From positions 12,542,464 to 12,606,463 of the forward strand of contig JAJVDF010000001.1 in the NCBI GenBank assembly GCA_022410635.1: DNA of 64,000 nucleotides, in the 5' to 3' direction. A program made the translations under genes and the position numbers. Of this stretch, positions 1 to 10,592 are shown piece by piece. Source of the DNA: Tretioscincus oriximinensis (taxonomy: Eukaryota > Chordata > Lepidosauria > Squamata > Gymnophthalmidae). The notes under the pieces are model-generated. The model was not told the DNA's origin and did not search any database. It saw only the letters and a list, made by a program, of their open reading frames with translations. Numbering within the stretch: the first letter of the stretch is position 1; the number at the start of each line of letters is the position of its first letter.

Positions 1-339
1 TCCACTTATTTCAATCACAGGATTTGGTGGGGAAATTGTAGGCCTACCAGCAGAGAATGACATAATTCTAAGTGCCTCTAGCTAGCCATTTCTGCCTGTG
101 GTTCCTTTCAGCTGGACAATGGTAGCACAGAAGCACAACCTTTGCCCCTCCCCATCTGTGGCCCAGCCATGACCACATGATGTTTGACTGCTTAGACTAC
201 TTCTAAAAGCAAATTTATAGGCGGCATATACAGTATCCTCATTATTCAAGACTTCTGGCAATCAGGAAGCAATGGAAGCAGAAAGGCTAGCATATAGATT
301 TTGCACTTCCCACATCTGGGCTATGAGCAGATATCACAG

Positions 340-654
340 TCATCGGCCTGTGGAATTTACTTCCTGAAGAGGTAGTGGTAGCTAACAGCTTGGATAGTTT
401 CAAGACAGGACTAAACAGGTTTATGGACACTAAGAGTATAAATGGATACTAGGATAGTTGTCTGGATGTCGCCTCCGGGATGGAGCAACAGGCAGGACTC
501 CTGAAATACCACTTGCAGGGAGTCATGAACAGCTGCATATTTTGCTTTCCTGTTTGGACTGCCCAGGTGCATCTGGTGGGCCTCTGTGTGACACAGAATG
601 CTGGACTTGATGGGCTCTGGCCTGATCCAGTATGGCTCTTCTTATGTTCTTATG
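340..654 (+). mobile_element. CR1 LINE 3' end
   Basis: A 5'-truncated CR1 retrotransposon; only the 3' untranslated part remains. It opens with the CR1-typical TCATCGGCCTGTGGAATTTA, passes through the CTGGACTTGATGGGCTCTGG block and ends in the short terminal repeat TTCTTATGTTCTTATG. The internal block GGACTGCCCAGGTGCATCTG marks a subfamily shared with the copies at 6642, 18319 and 20008. The frame of about 81 codons starting at 480 lies inside it and is not a gene. Confidence 0.85.
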
Positions 655-1906
655 GGAGAGTGCGAGAGGCAGGAAATGTTTCCCCCAACAAGGAGATGGA
701 AACAGTTCTCAAAAGCTGTTCCTAGATGACAAATGCAAAAAAAATAAAAAAATCCCACTTCCTATTCTTAAGGGTTGCTAAAGTATGTCTCATTTCAGAG
801 TCTTGTGTTAGCTTTTTGCTCCTTTATGTTTATGGTGGAAGGACTCCAAATAGCAAAATAAACATGTGCAAACGATAGGACCTGGGATCTAAGGTTGCTG
901 GACAGCTCCCTCCATCATCGCACTAACTATTTCTAAAGATAGAGAGAGAGGGCAGGATTTTTCGCCTGTGTAATAATTGTGTTGAAAAGCGATTCAGAAG
1001 TTATCTGTGTTCAGCATAAGGGCCCATAACTCAAGTTGCGCCTCTCGTATGTGATGAAATCTGCCTCTTATCTTCTGCTGAGAAGTTCCATATTTACAAC
1101 GCTGCTAGATTGCTTCTCCCCTGTAACGATGCTACTTACAGATCAAGTAAATGAACAGATCCCCTGTGATAAAACTCTATTCCTTGCAGGGGAGACCTTG
1201 TGAACAATAACTATTAGAATGGACTTATCTCTGCAGAAGGAATTGTCTCAGGTCACCAACGTGCGCGTTTCTCATCTTCTTCCAATGCACGTCTTTACTT
1301 CTCGTAGAGAAAGAAGACAGAGCCTGCACTGGTATTTCTGGTTCCAAGGAGGGTGCAGGGAACGGAAATTTTCGTGGCTAATTTGCTACTACAATGGCTT
1401 GATTAAAGTGATCATTCTCAAGCCAGATCATCATAAAGTCAGTGTTTCTTGCAAACACTTGATTCTTTTTTTTAACCTGTGCAAAGTACTCAATAATTTT
1501 GGGGGAATNAATTGGGGTCCTCAGCCTCTTAAGAATGAAACCAAAACATACACAAGAGTGCAATAATAAACAGCTCTAAGTTCAGCAGCCAACAGAAAGC
1601 TTCAAAAGGAACTTTGTTTTCTTTTAACTCACAAGGTTTTTGTATTGCGCTTGTACTTACTAATTAAGAATCCGTCTGACGTGGTGATAGATATTCAGTA
1701 ATCGACTCAGAACAAAGCTCCGTTGCCCCAGAATGTTCTGTAGCAGCTATAGGATATTCCAGGGCAATGGAGCTTTATTTCAAGTGGATTAGTAAAAGTC
1801 CGTCACCATATGGGGTAGATACTTAATCATGTAAGTATCAGCATACTACACAAACCTCATTGTGAGGCAGCCTCTGTTAGAAATCTTTAGTTTTGCTCAA
1901 GAAGTT
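655..1906. other. No gene or recognised repeat
   Basis: AT-rich sequence with one ambiguous base near 1509. Short frames on both strands around 1219-1566 have no recognisable domain. I see nothing else in it. Confidence 0.5.
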
Positions 1907-2130
1907 ACTTCCTTTCTGTTCCCTGCTTCCCTCGTTCCTTCCTCACCCTCCTTGCTACTTTGCTTATTTGCTTCCACCATCTTTTTCTCTTTTCCGCCTG
2001 CCCACCTTCTTCTTCTTCCCTTTCAGATTCCTTTCTCTCCTTTTTCAGTTTTCCCTCTTCCTTCCATCTCCCTGTTTTCTCTGTCTCCTTTTGCAATTTC
2101 TCTCCTCCCTCCCTTCCACTTCTTTGTTAG
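1907..2130 (+). repeat. Pyrimidine-rich tract
   Basis: About 220 bases made almost entirely of C and T on the + strand (TTCCTTCC, CTCCCTCC and TTTTTC blocks). The low complexity explains the overlapping Ser/Pro/Phe-rich frames on + and the Lys/Glu/Arg-rich frame on -. No exact microsatellite period is kept. Confidence 0.75.
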
Positions 2131-2142
2131 GATTTCTATAAA

Positions 2143-2202
2143 TAATATTTTCAGAGTACAGAGTACAAAAAGTTTTCTATATGTAATATTTTCAGAGTAC
2201 AG
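2143..2202 (+). repeat. 19-bp direct duplication
   Basis: TAATATTTTCAGAGTACAG occurs exactly at 2143-2161 and again at 2184-2202, 22 bases apart. It lies just upstream of the CR1 end at 2206. It could be a local slippage duplication or the footprint of an insertion. Confidence 0.8.
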
Positions 2203-2205
2203 AAA

Positions 2206-2372
2206 GATAAGAACATAAGAGGAGCCCTCTTGAATCAGGTCACATCTAGTCTGGTCCAGCATCCAGTTTCACATCAGTTGCTTCTGGGCAACTCAAGCAA
2301 AAGAAGGCAAATCCCTCATCTGCTCTTGATTGCCTGCAAATAGCTTTCAGAAGCACCCTGCCTGTTCCTCCA
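2206..2372 (-). mobile_element. CR1 LINE 3' end
   Basis: Reverse-oriented CR1 3' end. On + it begins ATAAGAACATAAGAGGAGCC and carries CATCTAGTCTGGTCCAGCAT, the complement of the CTGGACTAGATG block. The TTGCTTCTGGGCAACTCAAG block puts it in the 'cttgagatgtccagaagcaa' subfamily. It is 5' truncated and retains no coding part. Confidence 0.8.
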
Positions 2373-3239
2373 GTACCCATTGGTTTAGAAAAGCATGGGT
2401 GCAGTACAATGAGCATCACATATATTTGCATAACAGAGTTGATGCCAGTAGACTTGATATTGATTTGAAGTGGGTCAGGACTGGGTTGGCAGATAGAGTT
2501 AATGAATGACAAAGCGATACATCAACCTAGACAGTGATCTCATGAGCCTTGGATAACAAAGAAATAATCTTAGACCTCATGTATTCCTTCCTTCCTTATC
2601 ATCAGTTAATGAAAAGAACTTGGAAACTTTCACAAAAGGAAAGCGTGTGAGAAGTTCAGAGTGCCAGGTATAAAATGTTGCTGGAAGCTGGTAGGCAAAC
2701 AGCATCAAGGGAATCTGACATTATCCACTTCTTTTCATCACTAGGCCAGCCAAACCCTTCCTTGATAGTGCATGAGAAGTGTGGGTCATGGGGGAACAAG
2801 AAGAAAAGCATCTGCTCTCCAAAGCAACTGCAGCAACATTTGAGTCGCTAATATACAACCATCCCTCCTCCCCCTCTTAATCCCCTTTGACTGCCTTTCT
2901 TCTTTTCACAGAAATAAGGCCAGTTCTTCTTTTCTTTTAGATGCTATGTTAAATTGTTTTCTGTGTTCAAAGAAGTAAAAAATTTTCATTAATGCTGCTA
3001 CAAGGCAAGATTGCCTCCACACAGTAATATTGGTGTTCTGGCTTTCTGAAACAGCAATAACAAATAATAATAAACTATATACACAAGATACAGAACTTTG
3101 CCTGCATTGTTTTTCAGCAGACAAGGATTGGAATGTCAATTTCTTTCTCATGTTATTGAGACATTTCTGCAGTGGTCTCCTTTCACCTAGCTGTTTTTGG
3201 GTGCCACCAAGTTACGTCTGACTTCTGGTTGATAGATGA
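2373..3239. other. No gene or recognised repeat
   Basis: No supported feature. The stretch at 3190-3235 faintly resembles squamate SINE/BovB-related tails but is too short to call. Confidence 0.45.
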
Positions 3240-3640
3240 AGAAGTGTTATGCCTTTGGCTCACCAGGGCTTGTTTGGTTCGCTAATCCTCTCTTTGATTC
3301 AAGTTCAATTCAGAAATTCAGACTTTTCCAAATACCAGGGTGGTTTGCTTTGCATGTGAACTATTTGCAAACCATCTTAGCTTTCTAAAACTTGTTTGGT
3401 TTGCTGGACAACTTCTTGGTTCGGGTCCAACTTAAATCAGATTTTTCAAAAACAAGAGTGATTTGGTTTGCACATGAATCAAATAAGCACAGGGAATCAT
3501 TTGCAAATCACTCAAACACATTTGATTTACTAGACCACCTCTTGATTCAAATTTAATCTGAACCATTTTTTTCATACCATATGATAGTTTGGTTTTCATG
3601 TGAACCATGTTAACATCCCATTTCATTGTGAACTATGAAA
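3240..3640. repeat. Degenerate tandem repeat, about 3 units of ~125-130 bp
   Basis: Three diverged units start near 3266, 3387 and 3519. Each carries a CTTGTTTGGTTCGCT-like start, a TTGATTCAA/GTTCAA block, a TTTTTCAAA/AACC block and a GTTTGCACATGAA-like segment. Similar 'gttcga/gttcatg' text occurs near 8490-8700, 19745-19870 and 45600-45905, so this may be a tandemised piece of a dispersed family. Confidence 0.5.
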
Positions 3641-4483
3641 CAGCCAAACCAGTTCGATAACTCTATTGCGCATGTGTGCTGCTCAGAGCTGGACAGTGGG
3701 CTTATTCATGAATGATAGTTGAAAGTGTAGTTTGACACAGGCGTTGGACTGCTAGAAAATGTGCACTGTGAAGGTGGGAGGAACTAAGTGGTGAGATTAA
3801 GGCTAGACCCAGTGCCAAATAACAAGAGAGTTAAGACTTCAAATTTCCACTGGACTACAGTAGCTCACTGGCTGATCTCAGAACAGTCACCCTCTAGTAT
3901 CATCTATGCACTGGGCTACTGTAGGACTAGAAATCAAGAATAGGCAGCTCATATTTACTGTTCTGAGCTACTACAGAATTGGATAATCCAATCCTCTAGC
4001 AAGGACAATTAGATGTCAGGGATTCAACATTCATTCATTTACTTAAGCCTCTTCTGGCACGAATGACCTGGGGAAATATGCCCAACTTCAGTTTGAGGCA
4101 GCAGAGTGTGTAATGTTCCAGCTTTTCATGTAGGTGGCAGCAATATGTGACATTCTCATTTGCTCCAGTGGGCAGCAGCAGTAATGCTTTGGCAAGCAGT
4201 AGCCCCTTGATTAAGATCAAGCAGGGGCTTCCAATACCCCTTTAAAAAGCCTCTTAGCGTGGCTGGAGAGCCATAATCTTGTATAGACAAGGGCTGAATT
4301 TCTGAGCTCATCAGAAGGGGTGGAAAACATCTGCTGCTCACCTGAACTCCTGAATTGTCTGAGAGAGAAGCTAAGGAGAGATGGGGGATTGTGCCGGATC
4401 AGGATAGAGACCTTGAATGAAAGTGTCAAAGCATATAAAACACTTTGTATTAATGAATGTTCAAATTGAATCAACCATGCAAT
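3641..4483. other. No gene or recognised repeat
   Basis: Four short overlapping frames on the minus strand lack domain signatures. Nothing supported. Confidence 0.45.
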
Positions 4484-4580
4484 TGTTGTTGTTGTTACTA
4501 TTACTACTAGTAGTAGTACTAGTAGTAATAGTAATAGTAATAGTAATAGTAATAGTAGTAGTGGTAACAGTAGTAGTAAT
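4484..4580 (+). repeat. Compound trinucleotide microsatellite
   Basis: A run of GTT followed by ACT/AGT and AGTAAT units. It abuts the low-coordinate end of a minus-strand L1-like fragment, so it probably grew from that element's 3' tail. It produces a Leu/Val/Ile-rich frame that is not a protein. Confidence 0.8.
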
Positions 4581-4589
4581 ATTGCTTTA

Positions 4590-5030
4590 TTTAATTCAAT
4601 TTCAATTGCTTTTACAGATTAAATTTACACTTACTGTTAACAAATATACAATCCTATTGTCTCCCCGGTTACGCATTCTCAATCTCATTCCCTCTCTCCC
4701 CCTTCCTTTCCCCAAAAATAGGATTCAGAAATTCAACCAAATATTTTTAACAACTTAATCTCTGTAAACAATTTGTCTCTAAGGGTCATATTTTTATCCA
4801 TAGCCAGCAATACTTTCTATCTATTTTTGACCAACTCATGTGGTGGTATTTTAGTTATCCCCTGCCAAATCTGTCTTCATTCCCTTAGCATATCAAACTT
4901 TAATTGGTCAATGATCTAAAAATACCAGTTCTTCAATGTCCATTCTTCTTTCCTATCCCAGTGTGCTACAACCACCAACACTGTGGCCATCAACAGCTGC
5001 TCTATTAAATAGTGTAGCTTCCCATGAATT
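4590..5030 (-). mobile_element. L1-like LINE 3' end
   Basis: A minus-strand LINE fragment: the C-terminal end of an ORF2-like frame (4877-5005), then an AT-rich 3' UTR, ending near 4590 at the microsatellite. The UTR resembles the 6437-6640 segment of a second copy, in the same order. L1 is inferred from the W-K-WT-W spacing of the C-terminal tail. Confidence 0.5.
4877..5005 (-). pseudogene. L1-like ORF2 C-terminal remnant, broken
   Basis: The minus frame reads through LLMATVLVVVAHW and then a W..K..WT...W tail, with an internal stop, and ends at a TGA. L1 ORF2 proteins typically end with an 'AA.ILIA..WK....PT...W' tail, and this matches in spacing. A second copy at 6960-7168 agrees at 9 of 25 aligned positions, including WT, W and FD. 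Both are decayed and non-functional. Confidence 0.5.
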
Positions 5031-5074
5031 ATATTTTTTCCAGATTCAGCAATATACATTCACTATATGATTAC

Positions 5075-5250
5075 AATTATTTATTTATATAGTGCCATTG
5101 AGGTTCATAGTGCTGTACCATAAGCATAAAATAAGCATACAATTAACAATGAATCACAATCAGAAATAAAGTAAAACTGGTGTCAGTTAAATATACAAAT
5201 TACAGAAGAACAATAAGTTAAACATAAGCAGCAAAGTCACTACACACAGG
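5075..5250. repeat. Possible unnamed interspersed repeat
   Basis: Begins with ATTTATTTATATAGTGCCAT and AGTGCTGTACC, wording common at the ends of squamate interspersed repeats. There is no second clear copy here, so this is tentative. Confidence 0.3.
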
Positions 5251-5385
5251 TGTCAAATGTTCTGGCAAATAAGATAGTTTTCAGCTTTTCAACAATTCCA
5301 GAAATCCAGAATTTGTTCAAAGTTCACCCCCAACTCACAAACGACACAACTGAACAGGTAATAAAAAAAGTGAATTTAAGAGGCC

Positions 5386-6130
5386 CAGGACATCTAGCTC
5401 AACAGCTTTGTTGCAAAGTGGGTCACTAATTGCATCTAGCATTTCAAAAAGANGACAAAGGTACCTGCTCTCAACTCCCTGAAAATGGCATTTGGAGGCA
5501 TCCTGCNTGTCTCTTCACCTTAGCGGTTGATGATAGAGATGCATTCTAGAAGCCATTGGCACATCTGGTCTCCATGAAATCATGTGATCTTATCTTAAGG
5601 TCATGTAGGTTGGTTGCTATCATCACCTCATCCAAAAGTAAGTTCTGGAAACCCTTTGAGGGAATAAATACTTTCCCTTGTTGAGCCTAACTCTCCAGCC
5701 CATTAGTTTTTTGCAAACTCTTGTTCTAATGTTGCATGATGGGGGAGGGGAGGTAACTATTCATCTTTTCCACCACATGGATGACTTCATGTACTCCATC
5801 AGATTACCTCTTAAACATCATTTTTCAAGGCTGAAATGACCTTGATCATTCTCATTAACTTTTTCTGCATTTGTTCCGGTTCCACAATATATTTCCTGAC
5901 ATGTGATGACCAGAATTGTACAAATTAATAAAAAGGCATAAAGATGCTTACTGATTTTCTATCCCCTTCCTAATGACCCCAAGCTTTTTTCACTGCTGCT
6001 GCCCTCTGGATTTACATCTTCGAGACATCCACCAAAACCCCAAAGTCCCTTTCCTAGGAATCCGGTTAGATCCTATTGACACTGCAGCATATAGCGTAGT
6101 TTGGGAGGAAAGGAGATGGCATTCACATTC
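5386..6130 (-). mobile_element. Longer CR1 LINE 3' region
   Basis: The longest single CR1 piece here. On + it runs from the 3' part (CATCTAGCTCAACAGC, then CTCAACTCCCTG and AGGCATCCTGC) into upstream untranslated text. Landmarks are ATCTTTTCCACCACATGGAT, GGCTGAAATGACCTTGATCA, ACCAGAATTGTAC and TTTTTCACTGCTGCTGCCCT. This order matches the conserved CR1 region known in amniotes. Two ambiguous bases lie near 5454 and 5506. No intact reverse transcriptase is present. Confidence 0.75.
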
Positions 6131-6164
6131 AGTTGAATTTATTTTCCTCCCCTTTAGTCTTGAC

Positions 6165-6212
6165 TGTCAGGTATAGGGCAGGGTATAAATGTAAATAAAT
6201 AAATAAATAATT
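6165..6212 (+). repeat. LINE/SINE tail with (AAAT)n
   Basis: The text GTATAGGGCAGGGTATAAAT followed by AAATAAATAAAT is the end of a common interspersed family. Related tails are at 56700, and inverted at 38103 and 61795. I cannot name the family. Confidence 0.5.
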
Positions 6213-6408
6213 TTCTGGTCTCACTGAGTCCAGTATTCTCAGACTATGTCCCATTTATTTTGATGGGGGTCCACTTCAAATTAATTATGGGAGGAGTGAG
6301 GTGGAGAAGCTAGCTGTAGTATTCCAAAGGAGTCTGTGAAAAGAAGAGGGAACTATACTGAGGCTGGAATCCTTTCAGTTAGCTTTTGTCTCTCCCTTTA
6401 ATTCTGGT

Positions 6409-6447
6409 ACAGTTTTTGAATAGCTATCATACAGTTTTTGAATAGCT
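6409..6447 (+). repeat. 17-bp tandem duplication
   Basis: ACAGTTTTTGAATAGCT occurs at 6409-6425 and 6431-6447, five bases apart. Confidence 0.8.
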
Positions 6448-6641
6448 GTTTACAGCTGGTAAACAATATTTTTTAAAAATATATATATATTATTAATATT
6501 TCAAACATTTATAAACATACTCCCCATACCCTTCCCACCCCTAATGCTCAACTTAGTAACATTGTAATTACTAAATTATACATTCAATCTCAGATCAGAA
6601 ACCATCCTTAGAGCAAACTTCACCATAGAATATACCAGAGA

Positions 6642-6949
6642 GTCATCGGCCTGTGGAATTTACTTCCTGAAGAGGTAACAGCTTGGACAGTTTCAAGACA
6701 GGACTAGACAGATTTATGGACACCAAGGGTATAAATGGATATTAGGATGGATGTCTGGATGTTATCTCCGGGATGGAGCAACAGGCAGGACTCCTGATAT
6801 ACCATTTGCAGGGAATCATGAACAGGTGCATATTTTGCTTTCCTCTGTTTAGACTGCCCAGGTGCATCTGGTGGGCCTCTGTGTGAGACAGAATGCTGGA
6901 CTAGATGGGCTCTGGCCTGATCCAGTATGATTCTTCTTATGTTCTTATG
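6642..6949 (+). mobile_element. CR1 LINE 3' end nested in L1
   Basis: Starts at GTCATCGGCCTGTGGAATTT and ends in CTTCTTATGTTCTTATG. It is very similar to the copy at 340-654, differing by a short deletion after GAAGAGGTA and scattered substitutions. It carries the GACTGCCCAGGTGCATCTGG subfamily block. It interrupts the L1-like element around it. Confidence 0.85.
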
Positions 6950-6959
6950 ATTACATCTT

Positions 6960-7168
6960 TCATCAATGACAATCAACTGATTCCATAGATCATACCAGTG
7001 TGTTCTTTCACTGATACCCATTAGCCTCAGTCTTTTTCCTTTCAAAATATCAAACCTAATCAATTCAATTAAATAATCTAGCCAGGAATGGAAGGTCCAC
7101 ATCGATTTGTCCTTCCATCTGGTAAACGGTATTTGGACTTCATTCCCCGAACTGAGATTTGCAAACAT
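6960..7168 (-). pseudogene. L1-like ORF2 C-terminal remnant
   Basis: The minus frame contains W.DKSMWTFHSW followed by IELIRFDIL, aligning with the copy at 4877-5005 (shared W, K, WT, W, I, FD and L). The frame then runs into the CR1 insertion, so the apparent 154-codon frame ending at 6704 is a chimera of L1 and CR1 rather than a gene. Confidence 0.45.
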
Positions 7169-7380
7169 TCAAGAAATTGCCATTCTTCACCTGTAAGATC
7201 CACCCACCCGAACCACAAAATGGAGGACATTTTTGGTTGGAAAGTTGAGGCATTCCACTTTTTTATCAATCTCACACTGCCTGGATGTGTCATTGATGCT
7301 ATAAAGAACAGGATGTGGATATGTGTTCTGTTTGGAGAATCCCTGAAAGTCCTTTTATCTGTGGGACCAGGACTGACCTG

Positions 7381-7720
7381 AGTTTTCTGTTTAGGTCATA
7401 CAGAAAAAACATGGGGCCAGTGTTGATGGAGTCCATGTAAAGTCCCATTTTATTAACCTGTTGAGACTGCAGCTCTACTGAAAGATTACCCCCATCAGTG
7501 ATAGGCGTAATTGGAGTTCTTTGCCCCAGTGTGCAAAACTTCGTATTTGCTTAGATAAAAGTGTATTTGAAACTTTTTACAATAACTTTAAGTTTTCACA
7601 GTTCTGAACAATTTAATGTCATCAGAAAATCTTTGTTGTCTCACTACTTCTTGATCGTTTATAAATAAATTAAAAGGTAATACACTGTGTTTTTGTCCTT
7701 CAAAAATCCCTTTTTTAAAA
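7381..7720 (-). mobile_element. CR1 LINE internal 3' region
   Basis: Minus-oriented CR1 text from upstream of the 3' end: CCCCATCAGTGATAGG, TTTGCCCCAGTGTGCAAAAC, CTGAACAATTTAATGTCATC and GATCGTTTATAAATAAATTA. It is the stretch that would follow the piece at 5386-6130 in a full element, so both may derive from one disrupted insertion. It is diverged and non-coding. Confidence 0.55.
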
Positions 7721-8889
7721 CAAATTTGGAATCAACAAGCCAACAGCAAACCAAAGATGTGCATGACTAGCTCATTGGTGAATCAAAAATACACAGAAGA
7801 AGACAGGCAAATTTAATTATAATCAAAGCTGAGATCTTCCCTGTATTGCAGCAATCTTGTAATTAAAGACAATAAGGGAAATGCGTTCACCAGATATGTC
7901 ATCTCTTCCAGGGTGCAAACATCCATCAATTCCAGAAAGATGCTCTAGGAAGCAAATGGAACAGTATGAAATTGAATTATCTGGTCTCCAGTCATTGGAA
8001 GGCAAAGAGGAAACTCCCTTAGAAAGCAAGCATTAATCTCTCCTTCTACTATTTGTGGCTGTTGCTTTGGGGGCACCATGGAAACTTGAATACTGAAGTA
8101 CATGGCTATCTTGTTCCACCTTATAGCAGGATTTTAAAAAAAAATAGGAGAAGAAGAAGCTGTAATTGATTTTGTTTGTCGGAATACTTCAGGGGTTTTT
8201 AAAACTGTGAATGGAATCTTGCTATGAGCCGGAGCGCCAATTCCACCATTCTTGTGCTAACAATGCAGCCGACGTGTCCTTACACATACCCACAAAGCCA
8301 AATGAAAATATTGCTTTTATACACCTCAGGTGCGCTCACACAATGTCTGATCTTCCCAGCCATCTATTCATCATCATGCATTTTTATCTCATCTGCCCAA
8401 CAGCCAAAAAGATGGAAAACAGGGAGCTATGATTAAAAAAAGAAAATCACTTTGAGCATCATTGTTAGGAACTGCAAGAGTAAAAATCTTGCTTTTGGTT
8501 CATCATTGCACTGAAAAATCGATTAATGAAACACAAATCAATTACTCGAACAAGTGATAGTTCATGTTCGATTCCAAACTTGTTTGAAAACAAAGAATAC
8601 ATTTTCACTGAAAAAAGTCCCTTTGAAAGGTAAAAACATAACAAACACATATTCAATTGAATTGTTCATGTTCTTGCACTGTATAAAGTTTTAGTTTGAA
8701 TAAATTCCCAGATAATCAAGGAAATGTGAATATTCACAAAAGCAAATGATGTTAGACTGTCAACTGAATTTTGCACAACTCTGATTGTAATATTCAGAAG
8801 AACAGAATTTGGATTATGGATTGTGTATTATGAAAAATCTTTTCTCTTATGATTTTCAGAATATTAAGGGCCTTTGTATATAATCCAGT
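7721..8889. other. No gene recognised
   Basis: AT-rich. Two overlapping + frames near 8211-8436 read the same DNA in different phases and have no domain. The part 8490-8700 has 'gttcatgttcga' wording similar to the 3240 tandem repeat. Confidence 0.4.
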
Positions 8890-9370
8890 TTAAAAGAGAC
8901 CAATAGTCGACAATGTTTGCATGGGACATGCTAATCCAGATAAGATCTGTGCTAAAAGCCAGTGGATTGGTACTACATTAAGTCAACATCTGTGCTACTG
9001 TGACCTAATCCAGATTAAGCAGTGGCGCATGTGCATATAGATCCTATTCACATGGCTGCAAGAACCATGGCCATTGGGGATATGCAGTAAACTCATTTTT
9101 GCATCCTCTTCACATCCCCTTCAAAACCTCTTTCTTGGAGAATGTTGCCTGTTCTTCAAAGCTAACATGGAGCTAGTCAGCAGCATTTGGACCCAACAGT
9201 GGGTTGTATTTGATTGACCTAGAAGCTTGCATCACATGATGTGGATTAGTAACTTCACATTTGCATCATAGCACACATTGTCCCACTTACAATGTGGTCC
9301 AATGTGCTTAATGCAGATGTGCATTGCTATAGCTAATCTAAATCAAGATAATCTGATTATTTAAATAAAT
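8890..9370. repeat. Family D interspersed repeat
   Basis: Member of an unnamed family seen here about six times (also near 25655, 32521, 52990, 54990 and 57655). Shared wording includes CTAATCCAGAT, GCACACATTGTCCCACTT, AATGTGGTCCAATGTGCTTA and a TAATCTAAATC end. There is no coding sequence and it is strongly diverged between copies. A non-autonomous DNA transposon is possible but its ends are not clean. Confidence 0.45.
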
Positions 9371-10126
9371 CTAGCTCAGTATGTGCATAAACACCCTACG
9401 TAGTGGAATAAGGAAATATGTACAACTTCAGAAAGTTTGTCATTGAGTGCATAGCAAGCGGGGTTGACTTGTTTCCCCAAAATTGTGGCCATCCCATTTT
9501 CTTATTCCAGCCTCTTCTAGCTGCCAATCCAACCCCCACACAGACACACACACACATGTTTCAAGCATTAATTCAACTCCTGCCCACCTTCCTAATTTTC
9601 TCTTTCTGGCATTTGGTCCCTTTACAACCTGCCTCCGAGTTAATTTGTTGCAAGAGGAAATTCCATTTTAATGGAACATTAAGGCTGTGATTTAAAGCCA
9701 GCTAAACCAGAAAATTCAGAGTTAAGGCTCCCCAAAGTCAGCAGTTATGGGGTCTTTCATTACAAGATCATATGTGGCATTATAATGACTCCAAGGAAGA
9801 GGTCAGAGTTACAAGTGCCCAGGGAGCTTTAACTCTCCAATCTCTTGACTTTTGTAGCCTTGAGTCATGACCTAATACATCCCACTAATGTACTCCACAC
9901 TGTATTCTGCAATAGCTTTAAGATTTGGAACAAATTAAGCAACTTTCTGAAGGTTTGGAGAGGGAACTGACTCAGGCAACTTATACAGACCTCCATCTGT
10001 ATGCTCAATACAGATTGAGGTCTGTATATCAAATATATGCTCAGAAGGAGGACTTCAGAGATTCTCATCTATTGCCTGAGGAGCACTTTTGTATGGTCCT
10101 GCTTGCAGAAAGGGTTGGTCTTGAGC
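9371..10126. other. No gene or recognised repeat
   Basis: Includes a short CA-rich run near 9536-9556. Nothing else is supported. Confidence 0.45.
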
Positions 10127-10280
10127 GCATAAAAGCATAAGTGGAATCCTGTCCATCTAGTCCAGCATTCCATTTCATACAGTAAGGCACCATTTGCTTC
10201 TGTGCATTCTTAAGCAGAGACAAAGGTAAAACTATCACCTGCTCTTGACCGCCTACAAATGGGCTCTTGAGGTAGCAAGG
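10127..10280 (-). mobile_element. CR1 LINE 3' end
   Basis: Minus-oriented: CATAAAAGCATAAGTGGAAT, then CCATCTAGTCCAGCATTCCA, TGCTCTTGACCGCCTACAAA and the end of the recognisable part at the GGTAGCAAGG region. 5' truncated. Confidence 0.65.
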
Positions 10281-10377
10281 CAGCATTGACGGAGAGAAAC
10301 AAACTCCTGCTTGATTTGCATAGTAGTTTTATATGATGCTGCCATAATGCTGCTGGTAGTAACAGCAATCAGCCCGG

Positions 10378-10518
10378 ATACCTTTAAGAAAGGGATGGAC
10401 AAAATTAAGGAATATTGCTTTATCGGTGGCTGTTAAGACAGATGAGCACATGTGAGCTGCACATAAGCAATTGATACACCATGGTGCTGGATTAGATGGG
10501 CTGCAACGTAATCCAGCA
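10378..10518 (+). mobile_element. Diverged CR1 LINE 3' fragment
   Basis: Contains CTTTAAGAAAGGGATGGACA and GTGCTGGATTAGATGGGCTG, then AATCCAGCAAGCA, but lacks the terminal TTCTTATG repeat. Confidence 0.5.
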
Positions 10519-10592
10519 AGCATTTTATCAATAGCCAAGCCAGGATCTTGAGAGCCCCGAGGCAGATGAATAAAAGGGCTCCCGCTCGTTTT

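Larger units (their letters stand above)
6437..7250 (-). mobile_element. L1-like LINE 3' end split by CR1
   Basis: Second minus-strand L1-like copy: the ORF tail lies at 6960-7168 and the AT-rich 3' UTR at about 6437-6640. A + strand CR1 (6642-6949) sits between them and is therefore the younger insertion. The UTR piece has the same CCCTTCCC and AAATATA character as the first copy. The upstream limit near 7250 is uncertain. Confidence 0.45.

Noticed and set aside
4417..4758. 113-codon + frame with a hydrophobic stretch like a membrane segment
   Set aside because: The Leu/Val/Ile run is the translated GTT/AGT microsatellite.
6704..7168. 154-codon minus frame as a single gene
   Set aside because: It is a chimera of L1-like tail and inserted CR1 text.
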